From assembly GCA_949987565.1 (NCBI GenBank), contig OX465103.1:26748835-26812834 (forward strand): 64,000 bases of DNA, written 5' to 3'. Of the stretch, positions 9,601 through 22,644 are shown piece by piece. The stretch comes from Luidia sarsii (taxonomy: Eukaryota > Echinodermata > Asteroidea > Paxillosida > Luidiidae). Position 1 is the stretch's first letter, and each line of letters starts with the position of its first letter. The notes below the pieces were generated by a model. It was given only the letters and a program-made list of their open reading frames with translations, was not told where the DNA came from and ran no database searches. Both the position numbers and the translations under genes were made by a program.

Positions 9601-10019
9601 CTTGGATTTTAGGGAAATTAGTGTTAAACAGACTACATGAAAGAAATAAAATTGTATTGAAAAAAAAAAAAAAATGCACAAAATGATTATCATGAATACT
9701 GAATAATGAATACCTTTTTTGGAGCATTGTTTTCAGGTGTAAAAAAACCTACAAGTTGCACAATGTCTATAAATTCAAAACCGCCTCTATCGTGGTGATT
9801 AAAATCTATTTCTCATTTCAAAAAAGGTGTTCCTCATCTTGCACTGATGTGTACACCAGGGGTACCAAGGGAGTAAGAGTATCAATGGGGCGCGCCTTTG
9901 TTCTATTCACATGAGGGTAATCGAGTCAAATTGGTCAAGGGTTCGGGGGATAATTATGAAGCGCTGCAGCATCAGTAGGCAGTAGAATGAATCATCATGA
10001 ATTACTCATCTCTCTGTGT

Positions 10020-10180
10020 ACAGTACATGTAGGTGCATTGCGTCTACATGAACTTGTACGATTGCGCATGCACGTGCATGCATTCTGCAGTTTGCACATA
10101 CAATTGCGCATGCAAAAACATGGTACATGTACAGTGTACATGTAAATTATGTCTTTGTACATGTATTTGCATATAACGTG
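10020..10180. repeat. GTACATGTAC-rich tract
   Basis: This tract has dense irregular repeats of GTACAT, TACATGTA and GCATGCA palindromes. Similar tracts recur throughout the window outside the exons. Confidence 0.8.
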
Positions 10181-10197
10181 TCCAAAATATTGTACCC

Positions 10198-10320
10198 TTT
10201 GCCTTTGAGAAAGGTCCTGCTAGGATCGATACATCCGTACCTCTAACTTTGAGATTCATGTATTGCACGCCATTTTGTATTGCAGGACATCAGTAAGCAG
10301 TTGGCAACAGTTTTTGTATT
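10198..10320 (+). repeat. Palindromic-family fragment (one arm plus tail)
   Basis: It holds the arm tttgagaaaggtcctgctag, the gatcgatacatcc variant, and the tail cagtaagcagttggcaaca typical of the family. Confidence 0.65.
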
Positions 10321-12069
10321 AACTTTGTGTCCGAAATACATGTACGTTATAAATATATACATGTATGTACCGGTATGTCTGTGCATGTGTGGAGTGTGGA
10401 CTGTACATGTAGTGTACTTGTAATAACATACCGTCAAATTCATTTCCTTAAAGTACATGAATTCTTTTTCCTTCTTTCGATTAAATGTCCCACATGCCAA
10501 AAGGATTAAATGTACATGTACATAGGCGCCGCCTACATGGTTTTGTAAATAATTTGATCACAAAATTCCCTCAACTACACATGTAGCACAGCAAGGATCT
10601 GATTCGTTGGAAAAAAAAACCATTTAAATGGAAAGTAAAAAAATTAAATGTTTTAAGCTCATTTGTACAAACTGTATACTTTGTATACCGGGTACATGTA
10701 CATGGTACACAATAATGACATTATGTACTGTACATGTATGTTACAGTCGGGACTGTTAGCAAGCGATGTATAATGTATGAGGCTAAGAGAACACTCACAG
10801 TAATTCAATTGAAAAATTCACCAGTTGTGATTGGAAAGCGAGCGGAATAAAGAAAACAAGATTTCAAATCAATAGGTGAATATTTAATGAATGCCAGGCC
10901 AGTAGGCATGTACCATCGGTTACTAATGGTTGTCAATGTTTTTGTCATCGTAATGCACGGAGTGTCTACATACGGTATTATCTTTGACCTTGGGACATGA
11001 AGGTATTGAGTCTCGTAGTGGTATACCCAATATTGCACTTTTACAGTGTGTACACTACATGATGAGTCTATGAATGGGCAGCATGCAATCGCTTCAATGG
11101 AGTGAGTCACACAGAGATTGATGCGTCTGAGTGGATCAGATGCTGGCGGCTCATAAGGACTCTGGCGTGTTGCACGATACCAGAGACCTGCAGCAGTGCC
11201 GCAGTGCCCTGCAGTGCTTTGCTGCACTGCGCAGCAAGGAGGAGGAGGGAGGGGGAGGTCCGAGCTACATGTACTTGAGAGGCGGCCATCTTGACCCATT
11301 AGCATGCCGGCAGGAAGAGTCTAGGATGTACACAGGCCGGTGCGTTGTGTGCTCCCCCTCCCCCTCCCCCTACACGTACTCCCGTGCTGGGTCAATATTG
11401 CATCTACAGTGTAGGCAGAATCTCCACCGGTTACCAACGCCTGTCCATTTGGGTAGAACCTTGTCAAGTCCCTCAAGCTCCCACATACAAGCTTGCATGC
11501 TGAGCCAACACTTTGCACTAATCGGCTCGGAATGTCAAATGCATGCTGGTCACTTTATAAATAATTTTTTTTTTTCTAATTCCTTTTTTTCTTTTTCTAA
11601 CATGCGTTACTAAATTGGAATGCAAGTTGCAGGTTTCAACGTGATTCTTATCCATCTATGAAGGCCGGTGACTAAGCTTTTTTTCGGCGTTACGCAAAGA
11701 TCTGTGTGCGCAGGATTGGTGGCAGAGGGACACTGGGCAATACGCTATGCTTATCCACTGAATGCACACCCGGGCCCCGGCAATCTGTGCTCTCGTACGA
11801 CGAGCAACAGAAATTATCCGCAATGAGTTCGCGCCGGTGCCTTGCTCCGGGGCAAAACAGATGAATAAGTAATGGATCCGCCCACGCTATGTCCCAACGG
11901 TTTCCGCACGATGTGATGGGTGAGCTTAGGGCGTGTGTCCTCGCCCGACGTGATCTGACCAAGATCAGTCTATGACCCGAGTACATGAACCTCCAGAATC
12001 CATCATGCAAAGAGTCTGATCATCGAATTGGGCATGCATCCCAATCAGAATAAAAAAAAAAGGAAGAAT

Positions 12070-12240
12070 GTCAAAAATTTCCCCTGACGTTTCGATCCTA
12101 GCAGGACCTTTCTGCCTCTGAGAAAGCTCCTCTCCTGCTAGGATTGAAACATCGGGCCCTACAATTTTTTTATTACCGGTATTTGCATCTTGGTCATTTT
12201 AGCCAGTAAGCAGTTAGCAACATTTTTGCAAAATTACTCT
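12070..12240. mobile_element. Palindromic GAAACGTCAGGCC-family element
   Basis: Both arms are present (cctgacgtttcgatcctagc ... ctgctaggattgaaacatcg), followed by the tail gccagtaagcagttagcaac. It lies just downstream of the Ig1 N-terminal exon in the intron; a short piece of the ATGGTGTCACCGCAAA foldback family follows near 12330. Confidence 0.75.
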
Positions 12241-12442
12241 TCAAAGGACGAATGCCTAACTGCACAGGGCCAGAGTTACTGGCTCTTTTCAGAGCTATAC
12301 TCGATCTCGAAAGAGAAGTGCTACATGGTGTCACGACTGTCACCGCAAATCTTCCACTTAGTATTTCCCCCATGCAAACCTTCAAGTCTTATCCATATTT
12401 CCTCGGACAAGTTCCATCTGAGAGGCAGCCCCAAATACTCAC

Positions 12443-12548
12443 GTGGGTGCAGGGTTTCCAGTAGCCTCGCATTCAATCTCTGTGGGCACATTGGTGATCA
12501 CTACCAGCAACTGCTCCGACTGCTTCGTGATCTTTGGTGGGGACGTCC
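12443..12548 (-). CDS. L1CAM-family gene: Ig1, N-terminal half
   Basis: This 106-nt exon enters in phase 1 and exits in phase 2. Its acceptor is acgagcag and its donor gtgagt. It encodes TSPPKITKQSEQLLVV, then a strand with the first Ig cysteine (IECEATG) and GNPAPT. The PP-x-I-T-K-Q-S opening and the GNPAP turn are hallmarks of Ig1 in the neurofascin/NrCAM/L1 group. The last two bases, AC, pair with the first G of the next exon to make Thr. The exon is flanked on its 3' side by a palindromic retroposon-like repeat about 200 bp into the intron. Confidence 0.9.
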
Positions 12549-13279
12549 CTGCTCGTTGGCAATTGTCAAATGATAAACAAAACAACAAAACAAACAAAAT
12601 AGACAAGAGTTAGTGCGCGATATGGCCGCAACAAAGTCTCGTTGTTAGGATTCAACGTGGTTTTGAAAACGCAATCACAATCACAGTCGTAAGGGGTAAG
12701 TTAAAGTGAGGAAAAAAAGTTAATGCACTTGTAAGTAAAAGAAAAGGACTTTCTAGAAAGAATAGAATAAAGTAGACACAAAGTCTCAGTGTAGTTTGTT
12801 AATTCAATATCAAGTGCTTCAAATCATAGCCGAGTTCTTCACTTGACGAACGGCTTTGGTTTAAGAGACAATACCGGTACATTCTAGACACTCATGATCC
12901 ATGTTGCCCTTTTTTTTCACTAGAAACTGGCAGAGTTTTGATGGCAGGCATTGTTGGCATGCAGATGACAAACACTGTCCAACTGTCGATTGTACATGTT
13001 GCTATCCAGAACTCCAAACTCATGTCTATTCATGGAGTGCAGGGCATCATGCATATTCAAAAGTCTGGTTCTCCAACGGATGCCATGATCTTTTCCTGAG
13101 CGACTTTCTTCCTTCAGAAGTTCCCTTCGCAAAGTTAATAGTATCAATGTCTTTTTGTGTCAAGTTTAACATTCATTTGCACATGGCACCTTGTGTTACA
13201 CAGATTCAAATCCGCCCCACGACCTCAACAAGCTCAGAGGTCAAGTGGGTATTCAAGAAGCCAGCGCTAGAAAGCAGGA

Positions 13280-13400
13280 ATCGTGGGATTGAAAATTGAA
13301 AAACTGCCAGAATTGTTATTTCCAGCAGGAAATTGGACACTGAGCAATACAGTGCCAACTGTATGTCAAGCTGGGCAAACCCTTGCTGAATCAGAAATAG
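13280..13400 (+). repeat. Degenerate family 1 SINE fragment
   Basis: It preserves the order actgccagaattgttatt, ccagcaggaaattgg, acactgagca and gggcaaacccttgctgaat, matching the SINE body with many changes. Confidence 0.45.
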
Positions 13401-14420
13401 CTTGATTCCTCCCGGAATGAAAGTAAAGCCTTGCTGTGGAAGTGTCCAGGGTATCCTCCCCTGACCCCAATTGAGGTCATGTTTGTTTCCCCCCCCCCCC
13501 TGCTACTAGGATTCTTAACTGACCTCAAGGTTACAGGTCACATCCCAGAAAAGACAATCAATCACACTCTCTCCCATCCCTCACCTCAAGTCATCATGGT
13601 GTGGGACTTATTTTCAGATATTTCCCAGAGGTGGCCAATAAACATTGAGGATGGTCTTTTTTTTGGGGGGGGGGGTTGGACAGTAAGCAGGTTTGAGTCC
13701 ACACCATCTCCCAGTGGGCCAATTGTGGCCTGAATCCTTTCCCCAAAAAGCCTCCTCCAGCTTTTCCCATATTTCAAACTGCCAGAAGCAGGAAGTGTAC
13801 CCCTTTTGTACAAATGGTGGCTGGAGCCTCATGGGGGGGATTTTGCTTTCCACCTCAACTTTCTGGGTGGCCTCCCTCAGGCCTTCTCTTCTTTTCCCCC
13901 ATTTTGTCCGGGTGGGGACAAGTTGTTGGTGACCCAAGTCCACTTGAGCCATTTGGAAAGGGGCATCTGGGGGAACCCCATATGACTGGTCATGCAAGAG
14001 GCTGGGTCAATTTCTATATTTGTTTGTTCAATGCAGGCCTGGGGTTTCTGTTGTGAAATGCATGGCTCCAGTTGTTTTGTCTGAAGAGCTGAGCACCTCC
14101 ATACCCCTTCAATTTTCACATCTACAGTATCTTCCCAGAAGAAGCTACAGATGTGTGGATGAGGTCTGCCTCATAGTTAGCTTTTCCCTGCTGCAATGCA
14201 GTTTGTTCTGATTTATATTCTCCTACTTCTTCTTCTTCCTCTTTGGACAAAACGTCCATAGAAAAAAACACGTTATTATGGCGTTCCGTGCAGAGAATCA
14301 ACTTGCTCAGGAGCTGTAAAACCTTATCAACCCCAACACGGCCGAACCTCAAAAACTTTCTGATTTCTGTTTTACTCTTAACTTAACTCAGACTTTAAGG
14401 CTTTTAATTTAAGGAAGGCT
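13400..14420. other. Intronic DNA without recognisable features
   Basis: This stretch has C and G homopolymer runs (near 13490 and 13665). Short open frames occur on both strands, but none has domain features or matching splice sites. Confidence 0.4.
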
Positions 14421-14443
14421 TGAAAGAAGCACTTTTCACTCCA

Positions 14444-14444
14444 G

Positions 14445-14508
<64 letters not shown>
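14444..14508. repeat. (TTG)n microsatellite
   Basis: This is an uninterrupted run of about 21 TTG/GTT triplets within the intron upstream of Ig1. Confidence 0.97.
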
Positions 14509-14509
<1 letters not shown>

Positions 14510-15544
14510 TACCTTACCATCATTTCAGAAACTGAAATCTGTGCAAGATGCTCTTTTCTAATACCGGTATATCATATAACAGACCCAGGTAGAGATGCAC
14601 ACTATCAATGGCACCAGACTCATTATCACACATGTCTAATGCAAACTGGCATACAGTGCATGTATGTACCACACCAAACCTGTGCGTTATTGTAGCAGGT
14701 CACTGCTCAGCATTATCATACATGTCCTGCAGATTTACCAGCAGTGCTGTACTCATTCCAGGCACTAAAAACCACTTACATTGGTACAAGCGTACAAACC
14801 AGTACACGAGCTAAAACAGTGAGTTTCAGACCGACATAAATAAGAGAGTTAGAGAGGAAACATTTGAGGAGAGGGAGGGCGGCAAGCTTATAAAGTTTTC
14901 CGTGCAAACTGACGAGTGACAGGATTTCATGGGAGAAAAATAGCAGGCAGGTGTTTATTTGCTTTTTTTTTCACCAAGCATCGGGTTGTCTATGCTAACG
15001 TCCACGGATCGTTACCATGGCAACCACTAGCAGACATCAGCATAAGCGTATGCACGTTATGCGGTGAATACTGCGACAATTTCATTGGGGGAAACATAAT
15101 ACATGTACATAAGTCTGCTATGAAATTTCTGTGTGATGAAAACAAAATGTGAGAATTCAAATTCAAAGGCATACGGTATTGAAAGCAGTGAAAGTCCTTT
15201 TTTGAGGTACCGTATGGAGAATGGAATTTTAGGACCAAAGTATGTGGTATGGGTGGGTGATATAATCCGTGATCTTCTCTGACAGAGAATATGTGTTTGG
15301 GTTTATAAGGAGCGGTCATGTTCTGGACTGTACATTCCACAAGACCTCGCAACCGTCTGTCTGTCTGTAGGCAGAAGGAGAGAAGGGTGTGGGCGCCATC
15401 CGTGATAAAATGTGATCTGATGACAGACTGCAGTCCACAGGGCTCCAGAACATTCCATGAACAGCATAAAGTGAGACTGTCTCACAGTCATGATGTACTT
15501 GGGACAGCCACTAGCTTTACGCGTGGTTGATGCAGATATAATTT

Positions 15545-15745
15545 GATTTTGCGCCGGCGAGAATGTAATTCAATGAGGGTTTGCCCTACCCGACGAATGA
15601 TTAGCACTGTATGCTCAGTGCTTTGCCCGACTGGCTACTGAAAACAAGCCATGCTGATGCAGCGCGAGCAACTCCCGCTTTCTAGTGCAGACATCTTAAC
15701 CACTTGACCACCGAGCTGGTTATGGTCGTATGGCGGATTCAAATC
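15545..15745 (-). mobile_element. tRNA-derived SINE, family 1, minus orientation
   Basis: In minus sense the copy opens with ccagctcggtggtcaagtgg, an A-box-like start as in tRNA-Ser/Leu, then ctagaaagcgggagttg, cgggcaaagcactgagca, and gggcaaaccctcattgaatt. It shows the tRNA-like head that other copies lack. Confidence 0.75.
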
Positions 15746-15789
15746 GGCAAATGTGTATAACTGACTAGCAGCAAAACCCTCATTGAATG

Positions 15790-16110
15790 CTGTACGTATG
15801 TACAGTACATGTACAGTTCAAATGGTTCACATACATTACTGTACATGTATGAATGGTTGTTGTACATGCTGTACATGTACAGCACTATATGAATGGTTAC
15901 TGTACCCTACAGGTGTGTATAACATGTATGAACAAAACATGTCCTGGTATGTCAGTGAACATGGATGGAGAAGTCACTGTGACTGAACACTGTTGAGTCA
16001 ATGAGGTTATAAGCATTCACTGATGTCATACCGGTATGTACAGTGTACATGAGCATACAGTACATGTACATGTATGTACATGTACATGTGTGTACATGTA
16101 CATGTGTTTT
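15790..16110. repeat. GTACATGTAC-rich tract
   Basis: Clustered TGTACATGTACA palindromes with intervening unique bases; best developed at 15800-15900 and 16035-16110. Confidence 0.75.
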
Positions 16111-16239
16111 GTTTGACTAGAGGATTAGAGGCCTACAGTTAGTACAGAAATCAGTGATGTGACACTGTGACTGTGAGACATCACTCAAGATTTGTCGAAG
16201 TCAGGTGCTGGTGTTAACAAACCCCTTGCTCTCTGATCA

Positions 16240-16605
16240 GGATACAGTTATGGGTGTGGTTACAGGTGGGATTATGGGCGTGGCTATGGGTGTGGTTATG
16301 GGCACAGACATGGCATGATGGCTGTGGGAGTGGGTGTGGGTATGGGCGTAGACTGGGTGTTGCTATGGGCGGGGACTGGGCATGGCTATGGGTATGGACT
16401 GGGCATGGTTATGGGTATGGACTGGGTGTGGTTAGGGGCATGGACTGGGCGTGGTTAGGGGCATGGACTGGGTGTGGGTATGGGCGTGGATTGGTCGTGG
16501 TTACGGGCATGAAAATGGTCGTGGATTGGGTGTGGTTATGGGTGCCAATATGGACATGGGAGTGGTTATGGGCGTGGTAAGTGGCGTGATTACAGGTGTA
16601 GTTTT
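16240..16605. repeat. G-rich imperfect minisatellite beside the mini-exon
   Basis: Degenerate ~18-24-bp units of gggcatggactgggcgtgg / tatgggtgtggtta type span about 360 bp and end about 180 bp from the mini-exon donor, in its downstream intron. G runs are on the plus strand, so the transcribed RNA of the minus-strand gene is C-rich here. Confidence 0.85.
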
Positions 16606-16786
16606 GAGAATGGCCAGGATTATGGTTGCTGTCGTCGTCCGGAGAAAATACATGAGATGAGGTTGAGAAAAAAGAGACTCAGTGCAGGTGCCATGATGTC
16701 AAGCAGTGCCTCATGAGAGAGAAAGAGAGAGAGAGACTAGTGGTGCCTAGTGAGATGCACTAAAGTGATGGCATAGCAAACATTAC

Positions 16787-16843
16787 CCGGAGGATATTCC
16801 CCATTCAAATCACCGTCTTGGGTTGAGGCAGTGGTGGCGTCGG
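16787..16843 (-). CDS. L1CAM-family gene: 57-nt symmetric mini-exon before Ig1
   Basis: This exon has an acceptor ending ctattgtag and a donor gtaatg. It enters and leaves in phase 1 and is exactly 57 nt, so it adds 19 residues (PDATTASTQDG then DLNGEYPP) without disturbing the frame. The peptide is polar and acidic and has no Ig features; it sits between signal peptide and Ig1. Skipping it joins the leader directly to Ig1 through an Arg codon. Vertebrate L1CAM and relatives have a short alternatively spliced exon at this same place, so a cassette exon is the likely reading. The downstream intron starts with GA-rich and then strongly G-rich (plus strand) minisatellite DNA. The exon is called from splice sites and phase rather than sequence similarity, hence lower confidence than the Ig exons. 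Confidence 0.72.
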
Positions 16844-17892
16844 CTACAATAGAGCATGCACAATGACCAGCAGGGAACAGAGAACGAAAAAACCACCACA
16901 CAAACAAATGGGAGAGAGGAGAAAAGGGAAGCAAGGTAAAGCAAAATGCACATTAAAACTAACATGAGCAAAGCTGTAAAACCAACAGAGCGTCTATGCT
17001 TGAGACTAATGATCTGAAATAGAAGCGTACTGCATGGAGGCGTCTAACTACATACATGGGTACATGTTGGACCAGAAATGCATTGCACATAGATTTGTGG
17101 AGGTGGAAGGATTGCAAGAAGACTACAGTACATGTAGTTCACCTAGGCATGGACAAACGTGAACTGTGAAGCACATGTATACGTATACACACACAGATAC
17201 AACAGAGATGACCACGAGCACATGTACCAGACAAATACACAACTTGAGGATGTACCGCACACAAACTGCATTTTGCTCAGTTCATACGTAGATCTCCAGG
17301 GGCCAATGTCACAGGGGAGCTTGAGCAACAAAGGGTTTGCTGAAGCACAGAAAAGTCACGATTCGTAGGATCACCTTGCCAACCCAAACACCACTGCCGT
17401 TTCACTTTCATGCTACAGTACATGTACAATGTACCGGTATGGGACTATGTACAGTAAGCAAGGAATAGTGGCAGACTTGATCAAAAGCACTTGGCATTTA
17501 CTGGTAATCGCACTGTGGATTGTAATCCTGTCTACACGAGGGAGAGTATTCATGCTTAGCTGGTTTCCGTGCTTAAGCGGTTCTATGAAATTGGCCCCTG
17601 GCTACCACTGTGGGATGTTAATATGCACAATACACCCGTACCTTAGTTCTTCCACCCATGCATACAGTACCTACATGTACACGTACAGTATGTGCACAAG
17701 GATGCGGTGTTCATGTACATTGTAGTTGTACACGTACACTGTGAATCACCCATAACAGATTCAGGATTCACAAAAGCCACTCACTTCAGAGTTCAGACAT
17801 TAAAACGGCCCCAGATTTAGATCCTTTTCCACAATAGAGAGAGGTCCTGCTAGGATCGAAATGTCGAGAGTCTCTTTAAATTGATTATGAAA

Positions 17893-17960
17893 AACGTACC
17901 AGGACTTGAACCCGAGACCTCTGGTTTTGCGTACCAGCACTCTTTAATACCATCAATTAT
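17893..17960 (-). repeat. tRNA-derived SINE fragment, family 2
   Basis: In minus sense it reads gctggtacgcaaaaccagag then gtctcgggttcaagtcctgg, a T-arm-like B box. It shares the cgcaaaaccaga block with the copy at 25.1 kb. A palindromic-family arm (ggtcctgctaggatcgaaat) lies just left, at 17850. Confidence 0.55.
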
Positions 17961-18789
17961 TTAAGCTAAACGCATGTAGCCCTTAGATGGTGGCCATCCC
18001 ATTATGGTCCACTAGTCTTTGCCAAGGTGGAGGCACCAGCCAAAAGCATTCAACCCCTGAGAACTGATTTACATTTGTATATTTTTGGGTCATTTACTAT
18101 TTCAAAACCAGGACCTTCGCATATCGCAATTCAATTACATGTATTTCAGCTCTCTTGAAATGGGATAAAAGCCTGCACGAACACACTGTACACATGTACA
18201 CTGCATGAGTGAGGCACAGCAAGGTGCAATCTGTGAACCCATCAGTGTTACAAGATGAAGGCACATACAGGTGTACATTCACTGTACATGCACACCATTG
18301 ATAATGATAAAACACCCCATGGCATTGCAACTATAATGTACTGTACATATTGATACACTACTACAGTAGTAACTACTGGACTACTAATTCTTACTTGTGA
18401 CCCCATGAACTAACATGAACTAACAAGAGTCAAGTCAAGAGTCAAGTTTCCCTAACTGATGTTTGTAAGACCTACATGCAGATCTACATGAAAGTGTACC
18501 CACTGAGGGACACAAGTGTGCATGGCTGGTGAGGGAGTGATCGGCAATTCTGAGATACATTACACTACTACAGTGAGGTTGACTGAATGTTGAACAGGGT
18601 CATTTCAGTAAACCACTGCATGGTACAATGTACAGTACATGTGATAGAGACTGTACTCATTAGACAAGACAGGCACATGTATTGTATAGCATACATTGTA
18701 CAGTGCAAGGTGCAGTTAAAAATTGCATGTAACATCAGAACAGAGAAGTCTTTCTCAAACTGTAGTAGTTTCACATCTTTCCCTTGCAA

Positions 18790-19395
18790 TTTCTACTTTT
18801 CTTTTTCTCCCTCCCACCCCCTCTCTTCTCTCCCCTCTCACTCCCTCTCCCTCTTTCTCCCTCCCTCCCCTCTCTCTCATCTCTCTCTCCCTCTCTCTCT
18901 CTCTCCCTCTCTCTCATCTCTCCCTCCCTCCCCTCTCTCTCATCTCTCTCTCTCCCTCTCTCTCATCTCTCCCTCCCTCCCTCTCTCTCATCTCTCTCTC
19001 TCCCTCTCTCTCATCTCTCTCTCTCCCTCTCTCTCATCTCTCCCTCCCTCCCTCTCTCTCATCTCTCTCTCTCCCTCTCTCTCATCTCTCACTCCCTCCC
19101 CTCTCTCTCATCTCTCTCTCTCCCTCTCTCTCATCTCTCACTCCCTCCCCTCTCTCTCATCTCTCTCTCTCTCTCTCTCCCTCTCCCTCCCTCCCTCTCT
19201 CTCATCTCTCTCTCCCTCTCTCTCATCTCTCACTCCCTCCCCTCTCTCTCATCTCTCTCTCTCCCTCTTTCTCCCTCCCTCCTCTCTCTCTCATCTCTCT
19301 CTCTCCCTCTTTCTCCCTCCCTCCTCTCTCTCTCATCTCTCTCTCTCCCTCTTTCTCCATCCCTCCTCTTTCTCTCTGTCTCTATCTCTCCAGCT
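18790..19395. repeat. CT-rich (CTCTCTC/CCCTCC) simple repeat
   Basis: About 600 bp of pure pyrimidine on the plus strand with a higher-order unit ending in CTCTCAT. It stays open in all three plus frames, giving Ser/Leu/Pro-only products up to 303 codons that are artefacts. Confidence 0.97.
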
Positions 19396-19499
19396 CTCTG
19401 ATGCTATAATATGCATTATACATGTCTGCATGTACGGGGGGAAAGTTTCACCTTCAATTTTATGCATAGCTGCATCCAGCAGCATCAATTTACACTAGG

Positions 19500-20990
19500 A
19501 TTCCACTCGGCTCAACGCATGGTAGCATCTCCCAATCAACCATGGAAATTGTCCCTCCCACCACCCCCCCCCAAAAAAAAATAAAGGTAAATGAAAATAA
19601 ATAAACAAATCCAATCTGCTCAGACTGATTGTCAAGCCATATAACTCTTTGTCATCTGAAAGCAATTAGCTTTGATACCCGTAGCAAGTCCGAGCGAAAT
19701 TGTCTATTTAGAGTCGGAAATTACCGGTATGACTGCAGTCCCAAAACATAATTCCATTTCCTATCACCTGCATATAACACAATCCATTGTCAATACAGGC
19801 AGAAAAAAAAACCTCAAAACAAAATTCAGACCAAGTTTACCCTCAAAACCCACCTTTTTTGGTTGCTTTAAATTAGATATATTAGATAGAAAGTAGAACA
19901 GGCATATGGAGTCATTGGAGTGGGCTCTTCAATTTAAACAAATATATCTGCACAAGTTTTTCCAGGGTCGTACAATTCAGATCTCACTAGCTTTTATTTC
20001 TGAAGAACAAAAAGCTTTCAGTGAGTATGTTTTTCTTTTAAATTAAAAGACAGCTGTTTATACACTGCATGTATTCAAAGCGGCTTTTATTACATGCTTT
20101 CTATTAAGGCAAATTGTAAGCCACATTAGAAATCCCTTAAGCATAGGTAATGTTAGCAAATTCTCAAAAGGAAACGAAGGAATGAATAGAAAATGGGAAT
20201 GTTGTTAGATTTTTCAAGAAGCTTTGCATAGCATTCCATGCCACATGTAGCAAAGGGTAATAAAAACCCTCATCTCAAACATACATGTAACTACCGATAT
20301 AATATGATACTCAACGGCATAATAAGTTAAAATGTAAGTTTAAAACAAGATGTAAAAAATCGACTGTTTAGTTTTCAGCCAAAAGTAACCGCTCGGCAAA
20401 CAAGGGCCAATCAAAAGTGAAGTAGCAACTCAGTAATGTTGTCAATCAACTGCAAGGGTGGTTTCTTTCTCCAAACAAGGCCATTGATGAGAAATGGCAA
20501 GTGATAAAACAAAGGACAACTGAAAGGAAGTTCCCTCTGTGATGAGTGATGACAAGGAGGAAAGTTGGAGGAAACACAAGAACACATGGCAGGAGTCATG
20601 CCACAAAACACACACAAAAGCAATAAATTCTCTAATACTCTGTCAAATTTGCTTTTTGCCAAAAACAAAGGTTGTTTTCTGAGTTTGGTCTCTCGATCCT
20701 CTCCCTTCCCCCTTCCCACCTAAAACCATGACTCGACAATCTCTTACATTCAGCCTTGGAAGTATTGGCTTTCCACCGGTCACGTCCCAGTGAGTAGTTT
20801 GTACTCCTGCAATCCTGGTACCCACCCATCCCGTTAATTGAAACCGGACAGATTGCGCAATGTGTCAGATGTTTTATTACATCGGCCAAAACGAAATTGG
20901 CCCCACAAAATGTCTTCCAGACCTACATGTACATGAACCTACCCTATTTTGAAATGCAATGTAATCGGAAGTAGAACTCTTTCTTTTTTT
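19500..20990. other. AT-rich intron without recognisable features
   Basis: This is the first large intron of the adhesion gene. No exon-like segment with splice sites and coding bias was found on either strand. Confidence 0.4.
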
Positions 20991-20999
20991 CCGGTCTTA

Positions 21000-21215
21000 C
21001 TGACTAAAATGACCAAAAAAACGAATATACCAAAAATTTGGGAGGCCTGATGTTTTGATCCTACCGGTACATGTACATGTACTAGATATGTAGCAGGACC
21101 TTTCTCAAAGGCAGAAAGCCTTTGAGAAAGCCTTTAAGAAAGGTCCTGCTAGGATCGAAACATCAGGCTCTCCTAATTTTTCTAATTTAACAGGAATTTG
21201 GAAATGCGTGGCAAT
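21000..21215. mobile_element. Palindromic GAAACGTCAGGCC-family element
   Basis: The left part has tgactaaaatgaccaaaa and ggcctgatgttttgatccta; the left arm is then interrupted by about 35 bp of GTACATGTAC repeat before gcaggacctttctcaaaggc, and the inverted arm follows (gaaaggtcctgctaggatcg, aaacatcaggctc). Confidence 0.75.
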
Positions 21216-22644
21216 GATTAATAGTTGTCAGTTCTCAAACGTGTGCATCAATAGCGTGCAATACAGCCTCCAATCGGACCACAATAATGAATCATTCATG
21301 ATGTGAATCATTCAATGTGCTTCAAACAAAGTCAACGATCCCTTATCAGCTTTGGCCGATTCAGGCAAGCAATGGCTTTCAGCCTCCCAAAATGCCCACG
21401 GAAAGTTGCGTGTACAGTTGCGGTAATGCCGCATGCTAGTACACGTACATGTACGTACATGTACAAACTATAAAACACTGACATTGTTGGCAAAAATGCC
21501 CAGTAACTCAAGAGGCGCTGACAACCCCCCAAAAACAATGACTTTTCCGGAAGGGAGAGAAGAAAGTGGAACCGATAAAAAAGAGGAAAATTCATCTAGG
21601 ATGTTAAATACAAAACGGCATGATTCTGTACATCACAGTATGCAACATTCAAAATGGAATCGTCATGGAAATTTGTAATTTATTATTTTTTTCAAATAGG
21701 AGATGGATTTAAAGATTGAACATTCCCTAGAATGGTGGGTGGGTGGCACATCTACTCACAGACCAAAAGGCAACAGACACAAAAAGAAAATTGAGTTGGA
21801 AAGAAGGCTTGACTTACTCGATGCGAAAGGACCCACTTCAGAGTGGAAACAGACACAAAGAATTGGGAAGAATCAATTACTTCCCAATTATGAAGAAAAA
21901 CCAAAAATCATACAAAAGAACTTAATGTATACAACAGTTTCGTTTTCAAATGCTGGCACAAAAATACAGTATTTTCTTTCTTCAGAAAAATATAAATTAC
22001 CAATCACTGATAAGAACAGATTTCAATAACTTTAAAATCATACTAATCCATTTTGCAATACATCTGAGTTTTAATACATACTATTTTAATTAATGTGTTC
22101 AAAACTGATATAACTACAAAACTGATACTGTCTTAAAAAACCTCTAAATGGTACAACAAAGGACATTTCCAAGTGGAGACAACCCCCCCCCCCCAGAATC
22201 CAGACCAAACAAAGGACAAAACATAAACAAAACAAAACAAAAACATCAACGAAAACATCAACATAAACAAACGAAAACGTAAACAAACCAAAAATAAACA
22301 AAAAAAATAAACTAAAACAAAAACTGACAAAAGAGAGAAAGATATCGATGAGCTGAAAAGTAATTCTAGACTTGAAAAAAAAAAGGTCCATATCTTGTCA
22401 AATGAAGCATTCCACTCTGCGAAAACAAATACATAACAAACTAGCAATTACACTGTACTTTTGAATCTTTTCTTCCATAAACCTGTCCCTACTGACATTT
22501 GACAACAAAAGTCACCAAAATCTATTTGTTTTGAATCAAATTAAAGTCCACTGACTGGGTGGTTTTTGTTTTATTTGAAGAGATACAAATCTGTGGCAAC
22601 GGACTTTTATATTTACCAAAATTGCAAAGCTAAAAACAAATTGC

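Noticed and set aside
18587..19498. Ser/Leu/Pro-rich frames up to 303 codons
   Set aside because: Pure CT simple repeat; open in all three frames with no unique coding sequence.
21703..22029. Plus-strand 108-codon Lys-rich frame
   Set aside because: Within the first large intron of the opposite-strand gene, with no splice context or known domain.
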